A program made the translations under genes and the position numbers. A DNA stretch of 64,000 bases from Rhizophagus irregularis (Eukaryota > Glomeromycota > Glomeromycetes > Glomerales > Glomeraceae). Of the stretch, positions 45,591 to 59,009 are shown piece after piece (position 1 is the stretch's first letter; every line of letters starts with the position of its first letter). Location: assembly GCF_026210795.1 (NCBI RefSeq), contig NC_089455.1, forward strand, positions 3,286,001-3,350,000. The letters run 5' to 3'. Below the pieces are notes generated by a model, which saw only the letters and a list, made by a program, of their open reading frames with translations, was not told the DNA's origin and did not search any database.

Positions 45591-46362
45591 ATGTACGTAA
45601 AGTAGTTTTTATTTTTTTGAATCTCTTTTAGTTAAGAATTTACAGCTTTTGAGACTTTTTGTAGAATAATTTCTTGCATTTTGCTAAATTCGTTTATGGA
45701 AGAGTAGTGGTTATAGTTTAAAAGCAAATCTCTTCACTGCTTTTTATTTCTATACTCTTTATATTTAGAGTATTACTAGCAAATATTATGTGCCCACCGT
45801 ATTATTATATTATTATCCTTTCTAATAATTTTCAATACTAAACTTTTTTTTGTATTCAATCAATATAGGTCTAACCAATACGACCCTTATGTTCCAAGAG
45901 AAGAAGGTACCGCTGGCGGACCACCTCTAAAAACACAACAAATTCAAAAACAAATTAATGATACAGTTGGTATTATGCGTGAGAATATCAACCAGGTTGC
46001 CCAGAGAGGCGAAGCTTTAGATTCCCTGCATGATAAGACCGGTAAGTTGTTCATAGATTATATTATAACTAATAATTTCGAATGTATTATTGACATTTTT
46101 TCTTCTTTTATTAAATAGAAAACTTGTCCGTATCGGCACAAGGCTTTCGCCGTGGTGCTAACCGCGTACGTAAACAAATGTGGTGGAAGGATATGAAAAT
46201 GAAAATTATTATTGCCGCTGTAATAATCATTATATTAGTGGCGATAATTTGTGAGTAATGTTTTTTTTTAGAGATGACAAATATTTTACATCTTTTTATT
46301 TATTTTTTTTTTAATTTATCTCTTTTATAGTATCGGTTTACTACGGAAATAAGAAAAATTAA
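45591..46362 (+). CDS. SNC1: Synaptobrevin/VAMP-type R-SNARE
   Basis: Four exons: 45591-45592, 45869-46041, 46119-46250 and 46331-46362, giving 112 aa, the usual Snc/VAMP size. The first exon contributes only the AT of the start codon: AT|GTACGT...ATAG|G then TCTAACCAATAC, giving [10 protein letters not shown]. The SNARE motif ([29 protein letters not shown]) carries the zero-layer Arg at residue 47. A basic stretch ([17 protein letters not shown]) precedes the C-terminal transmembrane anchor ([16 protein letters not shown]). R-SNAREs of this type on secretory vesicles pair with plasma-membrane Q-SNAREs in exocytosis and endocytic recycling. The gene symbol is by family; the particular orthologue is an inference. 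Confidence 0.9.
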
Positions 46363-46987
46363 AAATCTTATGCTTTTTTGCGATACCTTCCTTTCCTTTT
46401 CTGATAATTTTATTATTTTATTTTTCTTTTGTTAGTACCTTTCTTTTTTAACAAATTATTTACTATTCTATAATTATCCTCTGCATTCTTTAATTATAAA
46501 AAAATATATATATATATATGCAATGCTCTCTTTTTCCATTAATATTATTTATGATAAACTTTTGATATTAATGTTGTGTTTATAAAGGCAGAGAACTTTT
46601 AACTATACCAATTAGCTGTATTTATCGACATGTTTTTCTTATTTTGCTTTTATATCTTAACTTTTTCGATAAAGCTGAAAAAAATTTTTTAATTTTTAGT
46701 GTATATTAATAGGACAAATAAACAAATAATCAGTTAAAGATTATTATTTAAATGGTTTATTTTTTTGACACGGCCTTTGTGGAGCTATTTGCTACAAACA
46801 AAATCTACAATATAATAAAATTAAAGCAGCAATACGAAATTTGACCTAATATTAATTTGTAATTTTGATAGTGTACGTTTTATTTGCAATTACTGTAAGT
46901 GACACTGATATATTTACAAATTATTTGAAATCTACCAACTTTTAATATGAAAATTAGTGAAATAAAGAAAACAATGATGACTATTAT
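46363..46987. other. Convergent intergenic spacer
   Basis: 3' UTRs of the R-SNARE (+) and the RRM gene (-). A (TA)n run is at 46504-46519. Nothing else. Confidence 0.5.
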
Positions 46988-49900
46988 TTAACGATCTTTA
47001 ACGAAAAAAGGATTGGCGTTAATGCTTTTATCAAAATATTGTTGAGTAGGTAAACTCCGAGGTTGGTAAGAAGGAATAATTTGTTGCCTTCCTGTCGGAT
47101 TCATAAAATGAGACCTTCCGTTTTGAGGTACAATTTGTGACCTTCCAGTCGCGAAGCTATTTGATTAAATTTTGAATAAGCAATGCTTTATTTTTAATGA
47201 CTTACTAACCTTCTTCTTATGTCCCTGTTTCGTTGTTCATTTAATCGTTTCCATACGTCAAATGCTTGCATGGGGGCAAATCGAGAAGGATGAATAGGAG
47301 GAGAAATAGCAATATGAGGTGTATTATTTGCCACAGTTTTGACATGTGCTTGTGCTAATTTTACTGTAATTATTTGACAATATAAATTTTAATACTATTA
47401 AAGTGCAAAATACATAAGTTTCCTACATTCTTTGTGAAGATAATTCATCCTCATCTCGTAATCATCTTTGAATGGATCAAATCCACCTTTATATTCGCGA
47501 CTTAATTCACTATGATTAGCGTCAAATAATCCCGAGGGAAGTAGATTCAATCCGACCGATACAGATATGGAAGATGAAATCGGATTTGGTTGCTTTTTAA
47601 AATGTATAAACGGAATAAATTCGTTATTATTAAAAATGTTAAAAGATAGTAACAAATAATTATATACAGTTTTAGTGTGATATTGTTCCAACGCATCATC
47701 TTTCTTGTAGGGACAAACCCTATCTTGCAGATCTTCAGGAAGGGTTAAATTAGACACTTGAAGTATGACTAATTTTTGACGTTCAGTAAAGACTGGAGTC
47801 AAAATACCCGCTCTCATCTAAAAAGAAGATATAAGTAAATTCTACCTAATTAACTCATTATGTATAAGTCAAGGATTACCATTCTTTCTAATAAGGTTTC
47901 GTCAATGCGATGATATTCCTTGCTCAAATGAATTTTAAGCGACTCAATTGCAACTAATATAAAATTTGTTAGTACATAATTATATTTTTATTTCTTAACT
48001 TATCTAAATATCATACGCTTTAACATCTCAAACAAAAGGTCGCGTTGTAATGTCGAATAAAGATTATCCTGATGAAAAGGAAACTGTAATAGAGAAAGAA
48101 AGAAATAAATCTTATTATTTTACAATATTAAGCGATTTGCTAAAGCTACCTTAACGAGAACACTAATAATATTCTCAAATGGGCGCTCCGCGCATTTACG
48201 AGAGAAATGGAGCTTCAAAAGAAAAAAGATAACAGATTATTTTAAAAATAACTTTTTTTTTTTTGTTTAAAAAATTTTTAATACTTTATAATTGCGGCAA
48301 ACCACAAGAAGTGAGTTGATTTCTTCTCTCGTGATAAGAGGAGTACGCAATACAGAGCGATCCGATTGTAATAGCTCATCAGTGATAACTGCGTCACATC
48401 CAGAAAATTCTCCTTTCCATTTCGGAAATACCGCTCTCATCAGGTCTTCTTGACATGATTGTGTACACGAAACAAGACGTCCTTTCAAAGGTTTCATATT
48501 GCGTGTATTAACTGCACGTTGCGCTTCTGCAGCTGTGGCAAATTCAATATATGCCTCAGAGAGAGTTTTCCCTGTTGAACTTTTGATTTTTTAACAGACA
48601 CTCCGTTTAAAAATTATAACGAGAACAAAAATAAAAATTCTATTATTGTTCGTAAACTTACCGATCCATGATAATATGAAAGCTTTGTCCATATGAAGAC
48701 ACACTAGGTATCTTAAATGTCGAAAAAAAAGTTTTGACTTCCTTCAAAGAAATATCCCAAGGAATCTTCAAAATTATTTTCAAACAATTTTAATTTAATT
48801 TGTGACATAATATATTAAATATAAGGATAAATTCTAAAATTACATTGGAAAGCTTTACAACAGGCCAGTTGTGCGGAACTGCTAATTTGCTAAGTTCTCC
48901 AAATTGAATTTGCTGCGTCTTATGAGCAATATCGCCAGTCATAGTTTGCATTTCCAATGGGGCATTTGGAGGCGTAATACCCGGAAAAACCCAAGAAATT
49001 GGACCGAAAGGAACCTTTTCCGGGATGCTTTTTAAACAAGGCTGTGCCGGTTGCATTTTTTCATAAAAGCTCGATGGAGTTGGAAAGAACCCTCCTCCAG
49101 GCGGAATTGAAGAAATTGTTTTGAATTCTGCAATAGCCTAATTAATCGAATTAATGAGAAACGGTGTTGAATAAGAAAATTAAGTACAATACTGTATTTA
49201 CCTTGCTGCAGTGTACGCATTCGGAATATGTCTTGAAAGAACTTTTTACGGTATCATAACGCAACTTTTTGACACATGGTTCACACATTCTTTAATAAAG
49301 AAAATAGATGTAGTTTTAAAGCTTCGTGTATTTTAATATTCACTAAAAATTACTATTATTTTTTATACCTATGGCCACAAGGCTTTAATAAAATATTTCC
49401 ATAACGACACGCAATACAGTCAGATCGTGGATTGGTTTGCGGAATGATAAATTCTTTAGAAGTATTATCATGCATTGAAGGATTATTAGGCATCAACAAT
49501 GATTGCGTAGCTGTAACAGATTGCGATAATTGAATTGACATAATTTTTTCAAGTGGTGAGATAACGGGTGAACTTTGATATAAACCATCAGCCTTATTCT
49601 CTTCCGCTATTTTTGACTAAACATACGTTTAAGCAATTAATTTAACGATTTTATTTATAATAAATAAAAATATGCGTACATGTCTATTGTAGATATTCTT
49701 ATTGTTATATAAAGAATCTTCAGAAAGAAGAGTAGAGCTAGTTTGATTGCTTGAACGACTAGAATGACCCGAAGAAGCCGAATTTTCAGAATTAGTAGGA
49801 CTAATTCCTTTATCTTCTTGACGCTTTCCATATGGTGTCGTCGTAATAATATTTGCTAAAAAAGAGTATAAACGTCAACAAAAAAAATAATACGTATTTT

Positions 49901-50095
49901 TATAGAATGAAAACAAAACAAATTAAATGAGATAAAATGCGTGGCGCAGTAAAAACCTTTACTAATCTTATCACATAATTGCTCAATTTGCGCGGTAGAT
50001 ACGGCCTTGTTCTTTTGATTTGGAGTTATTATTGAACGTGATCGTATTGGGTCGCTCATAACGGAATACTCTTGAGTGTTAGGATTTTGATTCAT
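46988..50095 (-). CDS. RING-like zinc finger plus RRM protein, 13 exons, 753 aa
   Basis: Exons (5' to 3'): 50095-49957, 49855-49680, 49616-49369, 49289-49202, 49137-48844, 48765-48662, 48579-48285, 48212-48150, 48083-48017, 47953-47880, 47817-47427, 47363-47210 and 47156-46988. All phases agree for 2,262 nt. The exon 11 donor (GTAGGA) is atypical but is the only one that keeps the frame. Residues 1-165 are Ser/Asn-rich. At about 170-220 is a RING-like Cys/His cluster: DCIACRYGN, LKPCGHRMCEPC and YSECVHC. At about 309-390 is an RNA recognition motif (VVKLSNIPWDI as RNP2, EAYIEFATAAEAQRAV around RNP1). A helical region and a Gln/Pro/Arg-rich tail follow (QAFDVWKRLNEQRNR). Probably an RNA-binding regulator, possibly with ubiquitin-ligase activity; no named orthologue recognised. 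Confidence 0.82.
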
Positions 50096-51839
50096 GATAA
50101 AATTTCAATAGAAACTGCAAGAAACTCGTTAATAATTGAATAAGGCTTGCTTATAATGACTCTGACGTGTCCTTTATTCCACTCCAAAATATCTTACTTT
50201 CTAAGACTTTATCAAGTCACCAAGTATTTCGTTATTAAGGAAAATAAAGAGGTATAAGTATGTTGTATAAAAATAAAAGCTGGGAAAGGTTGAAAGAAAA
50301 AAGGTATGAGGAAACGTGGAAAAAATATTATTTTATAAGCTTTGATTTTTTGGCGAAAGACTAATCCTTGTTGAACAATTTAAAGTTTCTTTAAACTTTT
50401 TCTATATATATATAGAATGATTAAATTTCTGCTATATATACAAAGCACAGTTTAACTGCTCTAAAACCAGATAACATTTAACTGATTTACTGGTTTATCA
50501 GTATTATAACATAACATTTATATTGAAAAGTAAAGCGCGTTTATAGAATGCCATTTACCAGATACAACAGATAAATTCAATCTAAAGAAACTGCTCTCAT
50601 TATATTAAATCTTTGTCTGCTTGATTGATTTACAGGATTATAATTAATTTGCTGAGTTTAAATTTAACTTTTATGAAAAGTACTTTGTAATCATAATCCA
50701 GGTGTTACATTTCCGCTGATTAAAAATCAGAGTACATATACTTTAAAAGTAAGAGATTTAATATACCCTATAATTAATCTAATTCTACCAGAATTAAAAT
50801 TTTTTAATCAATTTTTAAATAGGGTAAATTGATTTATACCCGAGGTATTTAGTCAGTGCTATGCAGTAGAATCTTTTTATTCAATATCATACGTTAGTTA
50901 TCTCAAAACCACGCGTATAATTTAATCGCTCATTATACCGATTTGGGATAAGGTCCTCAGATTTAAACATGGGTACGAAACCGAAACGGGTTTAGGTTCA
51001 GGTACATATCGAAACTTAGTAGTTCATTTAGTTTATTTTTATTAAAATATTATAATACTGTATTAATTTAAACTTTATTACATAAAATTATATTAATAAA
51101 ATTATATTAATTATGAATTAAAGTTACTTGCAACATAGTGCCTTTTTTCTATTTAAAAGACTTCTAAATTAAGTCAAAAATAAGATGATAAATTTGTTTA
51201 AGGTTTTGGAAATTCCCTCAGAGGTTTCGGGCCTGCCTTATGTTTGGGAATATACTGGGAATGAATCACGTCATTATGATTCTGTATATAAAACTTTTAC
51301 GTGTAATTCACACGCGAGAAGCAGTTAAGATTTTTATAGTATTACGAATTTACGAATTCGGAAAAATTCGAAACACTAAATTTTATGGAATAACAGCCTT
51401 ATCTTATTGTGTATGACATATATACCGGTAGTTTAAAAGTTTAAAATATACTGGTGTGTATATAACATTTATAACGGTTATATAACATAAATAATGTTAT
51501 GTACCAGTTATATAACATATATAACATTAATATGTAAATTCATTAAATTCATTTTTTGATTTGTATACAAAAACTAAATCAAAAATTGAAAAGCTATAAT
51601 ACTGTAAGTAAAATAATTGGTAAATTATTTAAATGATATTCATAGTTAAAATTGATCAAAATTGTGGATTAAATAAAAAATTGAAAGAATGGTTAAAATT
51701 TTCAATTTCAAATAAGTTTTTATTCAAGATAATTATGATAAAACAAATTTTAATTTTCTATTCTTCTAATCAAAAGGATCAAAACAAGTCAAAAATGATA
51801 ACTTTTATATATAAAATTTTATTAATTTTTTAAAATATT
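50096..51839. other. AT-rich intergenic DNA
   Basis: Holds the upstream region of the RRM gene. At 51455-51535 is a palindromic patch of repeated TATAACATTTATAA / TTATATAACATA words. The 66-codon frame at 51633 is low-complexity. No gene supported. Confidence 0.4.
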
Positions 51840-52265
51840 TGAAATATGATATCTCAAAATCTAATGATTATAAAAAATGAAACATATATCATTAGATTTG
51901 TCTCATTGAAATATATCAAATAATAATAATATCAGATCTCTAGTATCAGTATATAAATAGTTATTTTATTTTATATTGAATATTTAATGTTTAAATATCT
52001 TCATATCTAGTGATCACAGAAGGTTGAATCACATGTCATTAGATTCATCACATTGAGACAAATTGAATAATAGTTATTTCATATTTTTAATACTAATATA
52101 TGCTGAAATGTCATTAAATGTTACTTTAACTTTAGGGCATTTTATTTCAAAATTTATTGATTCTATAAATATGAAAATACTATTATTAGATGCATTTTAG
52201 TGAGACAATTCTAATAAACCATAGTTCATTTCTCTATAATCATTAGATAGTGAGAAATCTTAAAA
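51840..52265. repeat. Degenerate copies of the TGATGAGAC-type motif family
   Basis: Three diverged phrases follow the same order as the 62-kb repeat: a CATTAGATT(C/T)(A/G)TC(T/A)CATTGA core plus a TCTAGTGATCACAG or CATTAGATAGTGAGAAATC end (about 51855-51925, 52005-52070 and 52170-52262). Confidence 0.4.
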
Positions 52266-53663
52266 TACAATTATATCTATTAAAAATACCTCGCTTTTAT
52301 TTATTTTTAGAAATACTTAAGCTATTTTAATAAATTTTTTTTTCCTGATTAGTTTAATATATATATCACGTGATAATGATCATTAATTTACCGATCATAT
52401 ATTAGAAAATTAAAAATTACCCATTAATCAAATAACTGCTGAACTGCACTTTTAAAAATAATTATAAAATTAAAAAAAATCTCTTTAAATTTGGCGATCT
52501 TATTGGAATTTGATTGTAATTATTTATAACCTTAATACAATATTTAGAATTTATTATGAGGAACAACTTTTATTAATAGAGTTTTTTAATTTTAAATATA
52601 AAATTTTGACTATAATACTTAAAAAAATGAATAATTTTTGCAAAATTCATCAAAATAAATTTTTATGAAATAAAATGATTAAAATTATGAAAATTTTATA
52701 TTTATTCTAATTATTATCATTTTTTTAGATATAATAATTTTTGAAACAATTTCTATTCTTATACATAAAGCTATATTGTATTTTGTCTTCTATATTTTTA
52801 TATAATAAAAATAAAAATAAAACTAAGATTCGTAATATTTATATTTTTAATAATTTGTTTAATAGAAAAAGAAAATATTGAATAAGGTAATAGTAAAAGG
52901 AATTTTCTAATTATAAATTTATGTAAAGGTTTAGAATATTGAATTTTATTAAATAAAGGTGAAGATGAGAGTTGTACAGTTTATTCATTATCACTATAGT
53001 CATAACCCTATTATCACTACCTCTATTCTTATCTCTACCTTTATCTTTACTCTCTACCTCTAATATTTTCTCAATTTTTTCCATTTATCATCATCATTTC
53101 TATATTATTATTATCATCATCTATTAATAAAATATTTTATGATAATTCAGGCAATATAAATATTATTTTCATACTCTTATAAAGTTTTCATTATAAAAAA
53201 TAAAAAAAAATTATAATTAAATAAAAAAAAACAATAAAAAGATACTAAATAAATAATTAATAAAAAAACTGAAATTTTAAAATGTTAACTTGCATGTTTA
53301 TTTGTGTATTTGTAACTTAATTTTTAATGATCAGCAAAATTAATACTATAATTTTCATAGCCAGAATGTAGATTATATATCTGTAAAATTATATGACGAT
53401 CTAATCAAAATTAAAGAATTTATTTAATATTGATCATTATAATTTAAAAATTATGAGCAAATTTGCTTACAATACAATTTAAGAAATAATATAATATTAT
53501 AAATATATATAATACATTATATATGTTATATAATATTGTTTATATAATACTGCCTATCTATATATATATATAGTAAATATTTTTTTCAGTCCCATAATTT
53601 TTTGTAATATTTAATTATTCTATAATTTATAATTATAAATAACTACTTATTTTGAGCTACTTC
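52266..53663. other. AT-rich DNA with a pyrimidine-rich microsatellite
   Basis: At 52993-53130 the plus strand is a degenerate pyrimidine tract (CTCTACCTTTATCTTTACTC-type units, then ATCATCATTTCTATTATTA runs). A CACGTGATAATGATCATTAA word is near 52368. No gene. Confidence 0.45.
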
Positions 53664-54758
53664 TAGGGATTGGAATTGATTCTACTAAAATCAAATTAAT
53701 CAAAAATCAAATTATCTGAATAGAATTAATTGATTAATCAAATCTAAAAATTGAATTTCAATAAATTGATATTATAGTGTAATAAAAATAATCTTACTAT
53801 TTCTATAACTGTACTTTAATAAAAAAATTTCCATCAAATTACTAAAAACATTGATAAAATTAAAAATTATACATTAGAACATTTTGGCCAAAATTATAAT
53901 ACTGACCAGAATTATGAATTAATATGACCAATAAAAAATTTTATTTTTATTTAAAATAATATATTATTTAATTAAAATAAAATTAAAATAAAATTGAAAT
54001 ATTACAAATTATTATAATAATAATTTATAATATTGTCATACTATTAATCTAAGAGAATAGCCAAAAATGACATTATTTTTTAAGGGGAAAAAGAAAATTA
54101 AAACAGGACCTGCTTACTTATAATAAAGGTCATCGTAACTTTAAGGTAAAATCACTAAGAAAAAATTTTGATGATTTTACTATAAATAGATAAATTATAT
54201 CCAAAAAAGAAAATGTTATACTGCATTATAATAATTTTTTTTCTTTTAAATCAATTAACCAATAATATTAAGAATTGGAATAAGGTAAAATTACTAGTAA
54301 ATTTAAAATTTTTTTCGAAGACCTTTATTAGAAGTAAGCGGGTTCTATTAAAATCATGATGATGTTACATATTTTTCATTTTTAGACAATTGTAATTAAT
54401 ATAATTCTAGCTAGAATTATAATTTAATTTTACATTTCCAAAATGAATGATGATATAAAAAGGAAGGATCAAAAATCCTAAAATTTAAATTACATCATTT
54501 CTAGCCATCCCCTAAAATCTTTAATTGTCAATTATTTAAATTCAACTTAATACAGAATTTCATGACAATATATATCTGAATTAGATTCAAATAATATTGC
54601 AAATAGTAAAAATCACATTGCAATATTATATTAATTTGATTAGATTTAATTAATCAAAATCAAAAATCAAATCTTTAAATCAAAATTTAGATATGATTAA
54701 TTGAATTTTTAATTGATTCTTAAGATTCAATTTTCAATTGAATCAATTCCAATCCCTA
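53664..54758. mobile_element. hAT-like element with inverted ends and an inserted MITE
   Basis: Ends TAGGGATTGGAATTGATTC (53664) and its complement (to 54758). The flanking 8-mers GCTACTTC and ACTACTTT share CTACTT, compatible with a decayed 8-bp duplication. The interior is rich in AATTGATT / AATCAAAAATCAAA words at both ends. A 244-bp MITE (54104-54347) is inserted in it. No transposase visible. Confidence 0.62.
54104..54347. mobile_element. MITE, 'TTACTTATAA' family, copy c
   Basis: The left end is CAGGACCTGCTTACTTATAA followed by TAAAGGTC; the right end is the complement of TAGAACCCGCTTACTTCTAA. It is flanked by TTAAAA on both sides (54098-54103 and 54348-54353). The interior has the family motifs TTTTAAATCAATTAACCAAT and GGTAAAATTACTAGTAAATT. 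Confidence 0.72.
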
Positions 54759-56716
54759 ACTACTTTTTACACTAATCAATTTTAATTATACTTATTGTAA
54801 ACTGTGAATAATACTTTAATTATTGATACTTTAATCTTCACTCATTCACTTTAATTTACAGTATAAAAAAATGTAAGATAAATTAGAATTTTTTATGTTA
54901 TAATCTACATTATAATTTTATATATAATTTATTTCTAATACATTTTTATATTTAAATATCATCAATATATTTGATATTACTACTTTGTATGCTTGAGAAA
55001 CCTGTAAAATATATCCTATATAACAAGTATTTTAAATTTTTTATTTTTCTATAATAAATGGTTTCTTCACCACTATATAATATTGGTGATTAACAGCTAT
55101 GAGTTGGCTGAAATAAAGAAATGTATTATAATTTCTACAAAATTTTAAATAATATATAAATAATAAATCCCTAAAAGAAGAAGTTCATGATTTTGTCCAA
55201 AATCTTATAAATAATAGTAAGGTAGGTAGGTATACAGTTCCTGACTTTCTGGTGAAAAGAATGATAATAGAAATGTTACTTCTTTTTTGGATTGTAGTAT
55301 AACTATTTTTCCAATTTGAAATTTATTAATTATTTTCAAATTGGTCAGTAATATATAAAAATATCCAAAAAAAAATTAATAAAAAAAACAACTTTTTTTA
55401 TATTTTTTCTTCCAAAATGCCATTAATCATTTTTGAAAAAAATGAAAATAAAAATACTGTTAATTTTTTCTAAAGGTAAAATATCCAAAATGCAAGAGAA
55501 ATTTTATAATAACAATAGTTTTTTTATATTTTTGTGAATGATATATTAAAAAAATGATAAGATTATTATAAGACAGTTTTTTGGTTGACTATAATAAATT
55601 GATCATTAAATACAATTATTTTACTATTATAACAAGTGAAATAAAAATTCAATTTGAAAAAAAAATCCAGAACTTGAGTTAGTATATACCATTTATTATA
55701 AGCTTAAAAACTTTAAATTTGCATTTATTTGTTTAAAAGAATTTCTTTTTTAATACAAAAAGTAAAAGAAAATCAATTGGCTTGAACTAACTAGTAATAA
55801 TTATATAAACTTTAATTGGAAAAAAGTAGTTTTTTTTTGGTAAAATTACAATTTAAATATTTTATAATAATAGTACTTTTTGTATAGTTATATAATTTAA
55901 AATCAAAATAGTAAAAAATCTATTTAAAGTTTATATTTAAAGTACAATTAGCATTAAGAAAAAAAATTGGCTTATGCATATTTACTAAAAATTTATATAA
56001 TAAAGCAAATAAAGTTTATAATAACTAATAGATTTTTCAACAAAATAATAATTTAAAACATATTTTTCATAATATTCAAAATAATTCAATTCAAAATTTG
56101 CTAAATTGATCTCAAATATTAAATTTGAATCAAATTTCAGATTTAGTTTATAATTTGAATTTATGTTTTGATTTAATAAAAGAAATTTGATTTTAATATT
56201 TGATTTAAAATTCAATTTATAAATTAAATTTAAATTTGAAAACAGAATTCAAATCTAAAAATCTAATGTCAAATCAAATAATAATTCAAATTAAATATTT
56301 ACAGTGTATTGCAAAAAACTGAAAAATTATTTATGTAATAAAATGCATGTTATTTACTTAAAAGTTAAAATAAACTTAACTTACATTTATATATAAATTG
56401 TAAAGTAAACCTGAAACCTAAAGCTATATTTTGATATTTTTTGAAGTTATAAATATTTATATTATCTTTTAAAAAAACTAGCAATCATTATTTATTTCAA
56501 AGCAAAAAATATAGCAGAAATTAAATTACATTTATAAAATATTAGTAGATTAGATTTAATTTAAAGTATTCAAATATTGTTAAGAATAATGCCAAATAAA
56601 AAACCTGTAGTAAAAAAACATTTATGATAAAATAATGGAAATTTTAGTTTCCAGAATATTACAATTTCAGTATATAATAAAAAATGCTAATAAATAATTC
56701 AAATTATAAAAATATA
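54759..56716. other. AT-rich DNA
   Basis: No gene or element ends supported. At 56085-56290 there is a dense run of AAATTTGAAT / ATTCAAATTT-like words giving local internal repetition; the frame read there is low-complexity. Confidence 0.45.
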
Positions 56717-57191
56717 CAGTCAGACCCCCATATAGTCACCTAATTGGTTCCCATAAAATCAGTGATTGTATAGGGGTGTACTTATATACAGGTACTATAT
56801 CTTAATTTTGGCCGAAATTAGTAAATTATAATTTATAAAATTATGTGATCACTACGGATATTTCCTTTTTTGGTGATAGCCATTCCACAAAAAATTTTTT
56901 GCCGATTTTGTGTTGGAATGTCGTGTAACATTAATTCCTAAAAAGAAAGAAAAAATTATATGTTTTGTAATTCTGGGCGAAATTGCTTTTGGCCGAAATT
57001 ATGATGTGATTAATAGAGGTCTAATCACTAATAGAAATGATATATCCGTTTGGGATTATGCGGTGATAGTGATTATAGTCAAATTGTGATTATAGAGGGG
57101 TAATTTAATAGTATTTAAAACCGTTTCTCAAAATCGAGTTCTTATAAAGAGGTGTGACTGTATAGGGTGTGACTGTATGGGGGTCTGACTA
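56717..57191. mobile_element. pogo-like MITE, copy 2
   Basis: Ends CAGTCAGACCCCCATATAGT and the complement of TAGTCAGACCCCCATACAGT, flanked by TA on both sides. The interior (GGCCGAAATTA, TTTTTTGGTGATAG) resembles the element at 6996-7300. No coding capacity. Confidence 0.72.
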
Positions 57192-57559
57192 TATGTAGTT
57201 TACTTAAAAAAACTAATTTTTATTATTTAAAGTATAAAATAAATTTGAATATTATGGGCTACATTTTAATATTATTTAAGACTAATGCTTTTTTACTTTT
57301 TGAGAAAATTAACTACAAATATTGATTTTAAAAAAAAATTTAACATGAAATTTATAAATTAAAAAATAGATGTAAATTTATTAGAAATTTCTTGAATTTT
57401 ATTAAGATAAATGGAAAAAATATAAATAAAAAAAATTCTTTAACAATATAAAGCATTTTATGACTAAAAAAATTCTTTTTAAAATAAAAAATTGTATTTT
57501 ACTTATAAAATCAAACTTTCATGTTTTTTTCAAAAACTATCACCTTTATAATTTAAAGA

Positions 57560-58142
57560 AGGGTATTGCTAAATATCACCAGTGATGATCGTAACCACAC
57601 CACTTAATTCTAGCCGAAAATTATAATTTTGGTCAGAGTTAAAAAACACATCATAAATTTTTGTCAAAATTTTCAATTTAAATAATAAATGTATAAAACA
57701 AACCTGAGTAAATATTAATCACACTAAAATTTTGAAAATTTGGTTAAAAAAAATCTTTTTTAAAACAAAAAATTGTATTTTGCTTATAAAATCAAACTTT
57801 CCTATTTTTCTTAAAAACTATCTAAATAACAGCCTTCATAATCTAAGGCAAACTTGTTCTACCCATAAATTTACATATAATAATGATATTTATATTATAA
57901 TTAAAATAATATCTCAGTCAAAAATTTTTAAAAATTTGAAAAATATTTTACATGTGATGACAATCATCACTGGTGATATTTAGCAATACCCTTTAAAGAA
58001 AATTTGTTTTACTTATAAATTTATATATAGTAATAATATTTATATTATAATTAAAATAATATTTCAGAAAATTTTAAAAATTCAAAAATATTTTATGTAT
58101 AGTAATAATTACTAGTTACCACTAATGATATTTAGCAATACC
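57560..58142. mobile_element. MITE with a duplicated right end
   Basis: The left end is GGGTATTGCTAAATATCACC followed by AGTGATGAT; the complement is at 57963-57992. A second, more diverged right half follows at once (57995-58142) and ends TGATATTTAGCAATACCC. The stretch before the left end (57470-57555) is likewise similar to the interior (57760-57845). The family is unassigned. Confidence 0.6.
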
Positions 58143-58271
58143 CTTATTTATATTTTAAATTTATTTAAATTGAATTTAAATTAGTTAAAATACAAATAAT
58201 TAATAATTTAAATAATATATGATTAGGTAGATTAGCAACTTTTGTAAGCCATTATATAAAAAATGCATTAA

Positions 58272-58500
58272 CATAGAACTCGTTTACTTATAATAAAAAT
58301 CACTATAGAAAATTGGCTCTTTATTAATAGTTTTTACTTTACTTTTTTCTTAAATTCTATTGGTTAATTAGCTAAAAAGGAAAAAAATCATAACAATGTA
58401 ATATAAAATTTCTTTTTATAGTAAAATTTACAAAGAATTTTATATATAATTTTTACTTTAGATCTGAAATGACCTATTTTATAAGTAAGCGGATTCTATT
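58272..58500. mobile_element. MITE, 'TTACTTATAA' family, copy d
   Basis: The left end is ATAGAACTCGTTTACTTATA followed by ATAAAAATC; the right end is the complement of ATAGAATCCGCTTACTTATA. The interior is in reverse orientation to copy c (GGTTAATTAGCTAAAAAGGA). The flanks are TTAA-rich and the duplication is unclear. Confidence 0.62.
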
Positions 58501-59009
58501 AATATGCATTTTGTATTACTTTAATATTAAAAAGTAAAAATTTATTTTAGTATTATATAAAATTTTAGCCTGTATTAAAAGTTAACCAGCATTAATAAAT
58601 TTAATCAATAAATATAATTCTAATTTAAATTCTATGTAAATTAAGATTAAACTATGATTATAATTACAATTTTTTAACTTTATCAAATTGTTAACAATAT
58701 TTTAATTTTTAGTTTACAATTTCTGTATTAATAATATTTTTAAAAGAAAAAATTCTAAATTCAATACTATATGGAATAATATAATAATTGATTATTAATA
58801 GTAATAATAATTTTATCTTTTAATACCTAAATTATAGGAGATAAGAATGAGTATTTCTGTTTATTTAAATTTTTCTTTAATAGGTATTAATTTAAATAAT
58901 TGTATTTTATTAAGTATAATAAAAGTATAATAATAAACTTTTTACTACTAAATAATTTTTAATATATAATATATAATATTAATATAATTTTTTACAAATA
59001 ATAGTAAAA
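58501..59009. other. AT-rich DNA
   Basis: No supported feature. Confidence 0.4.
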
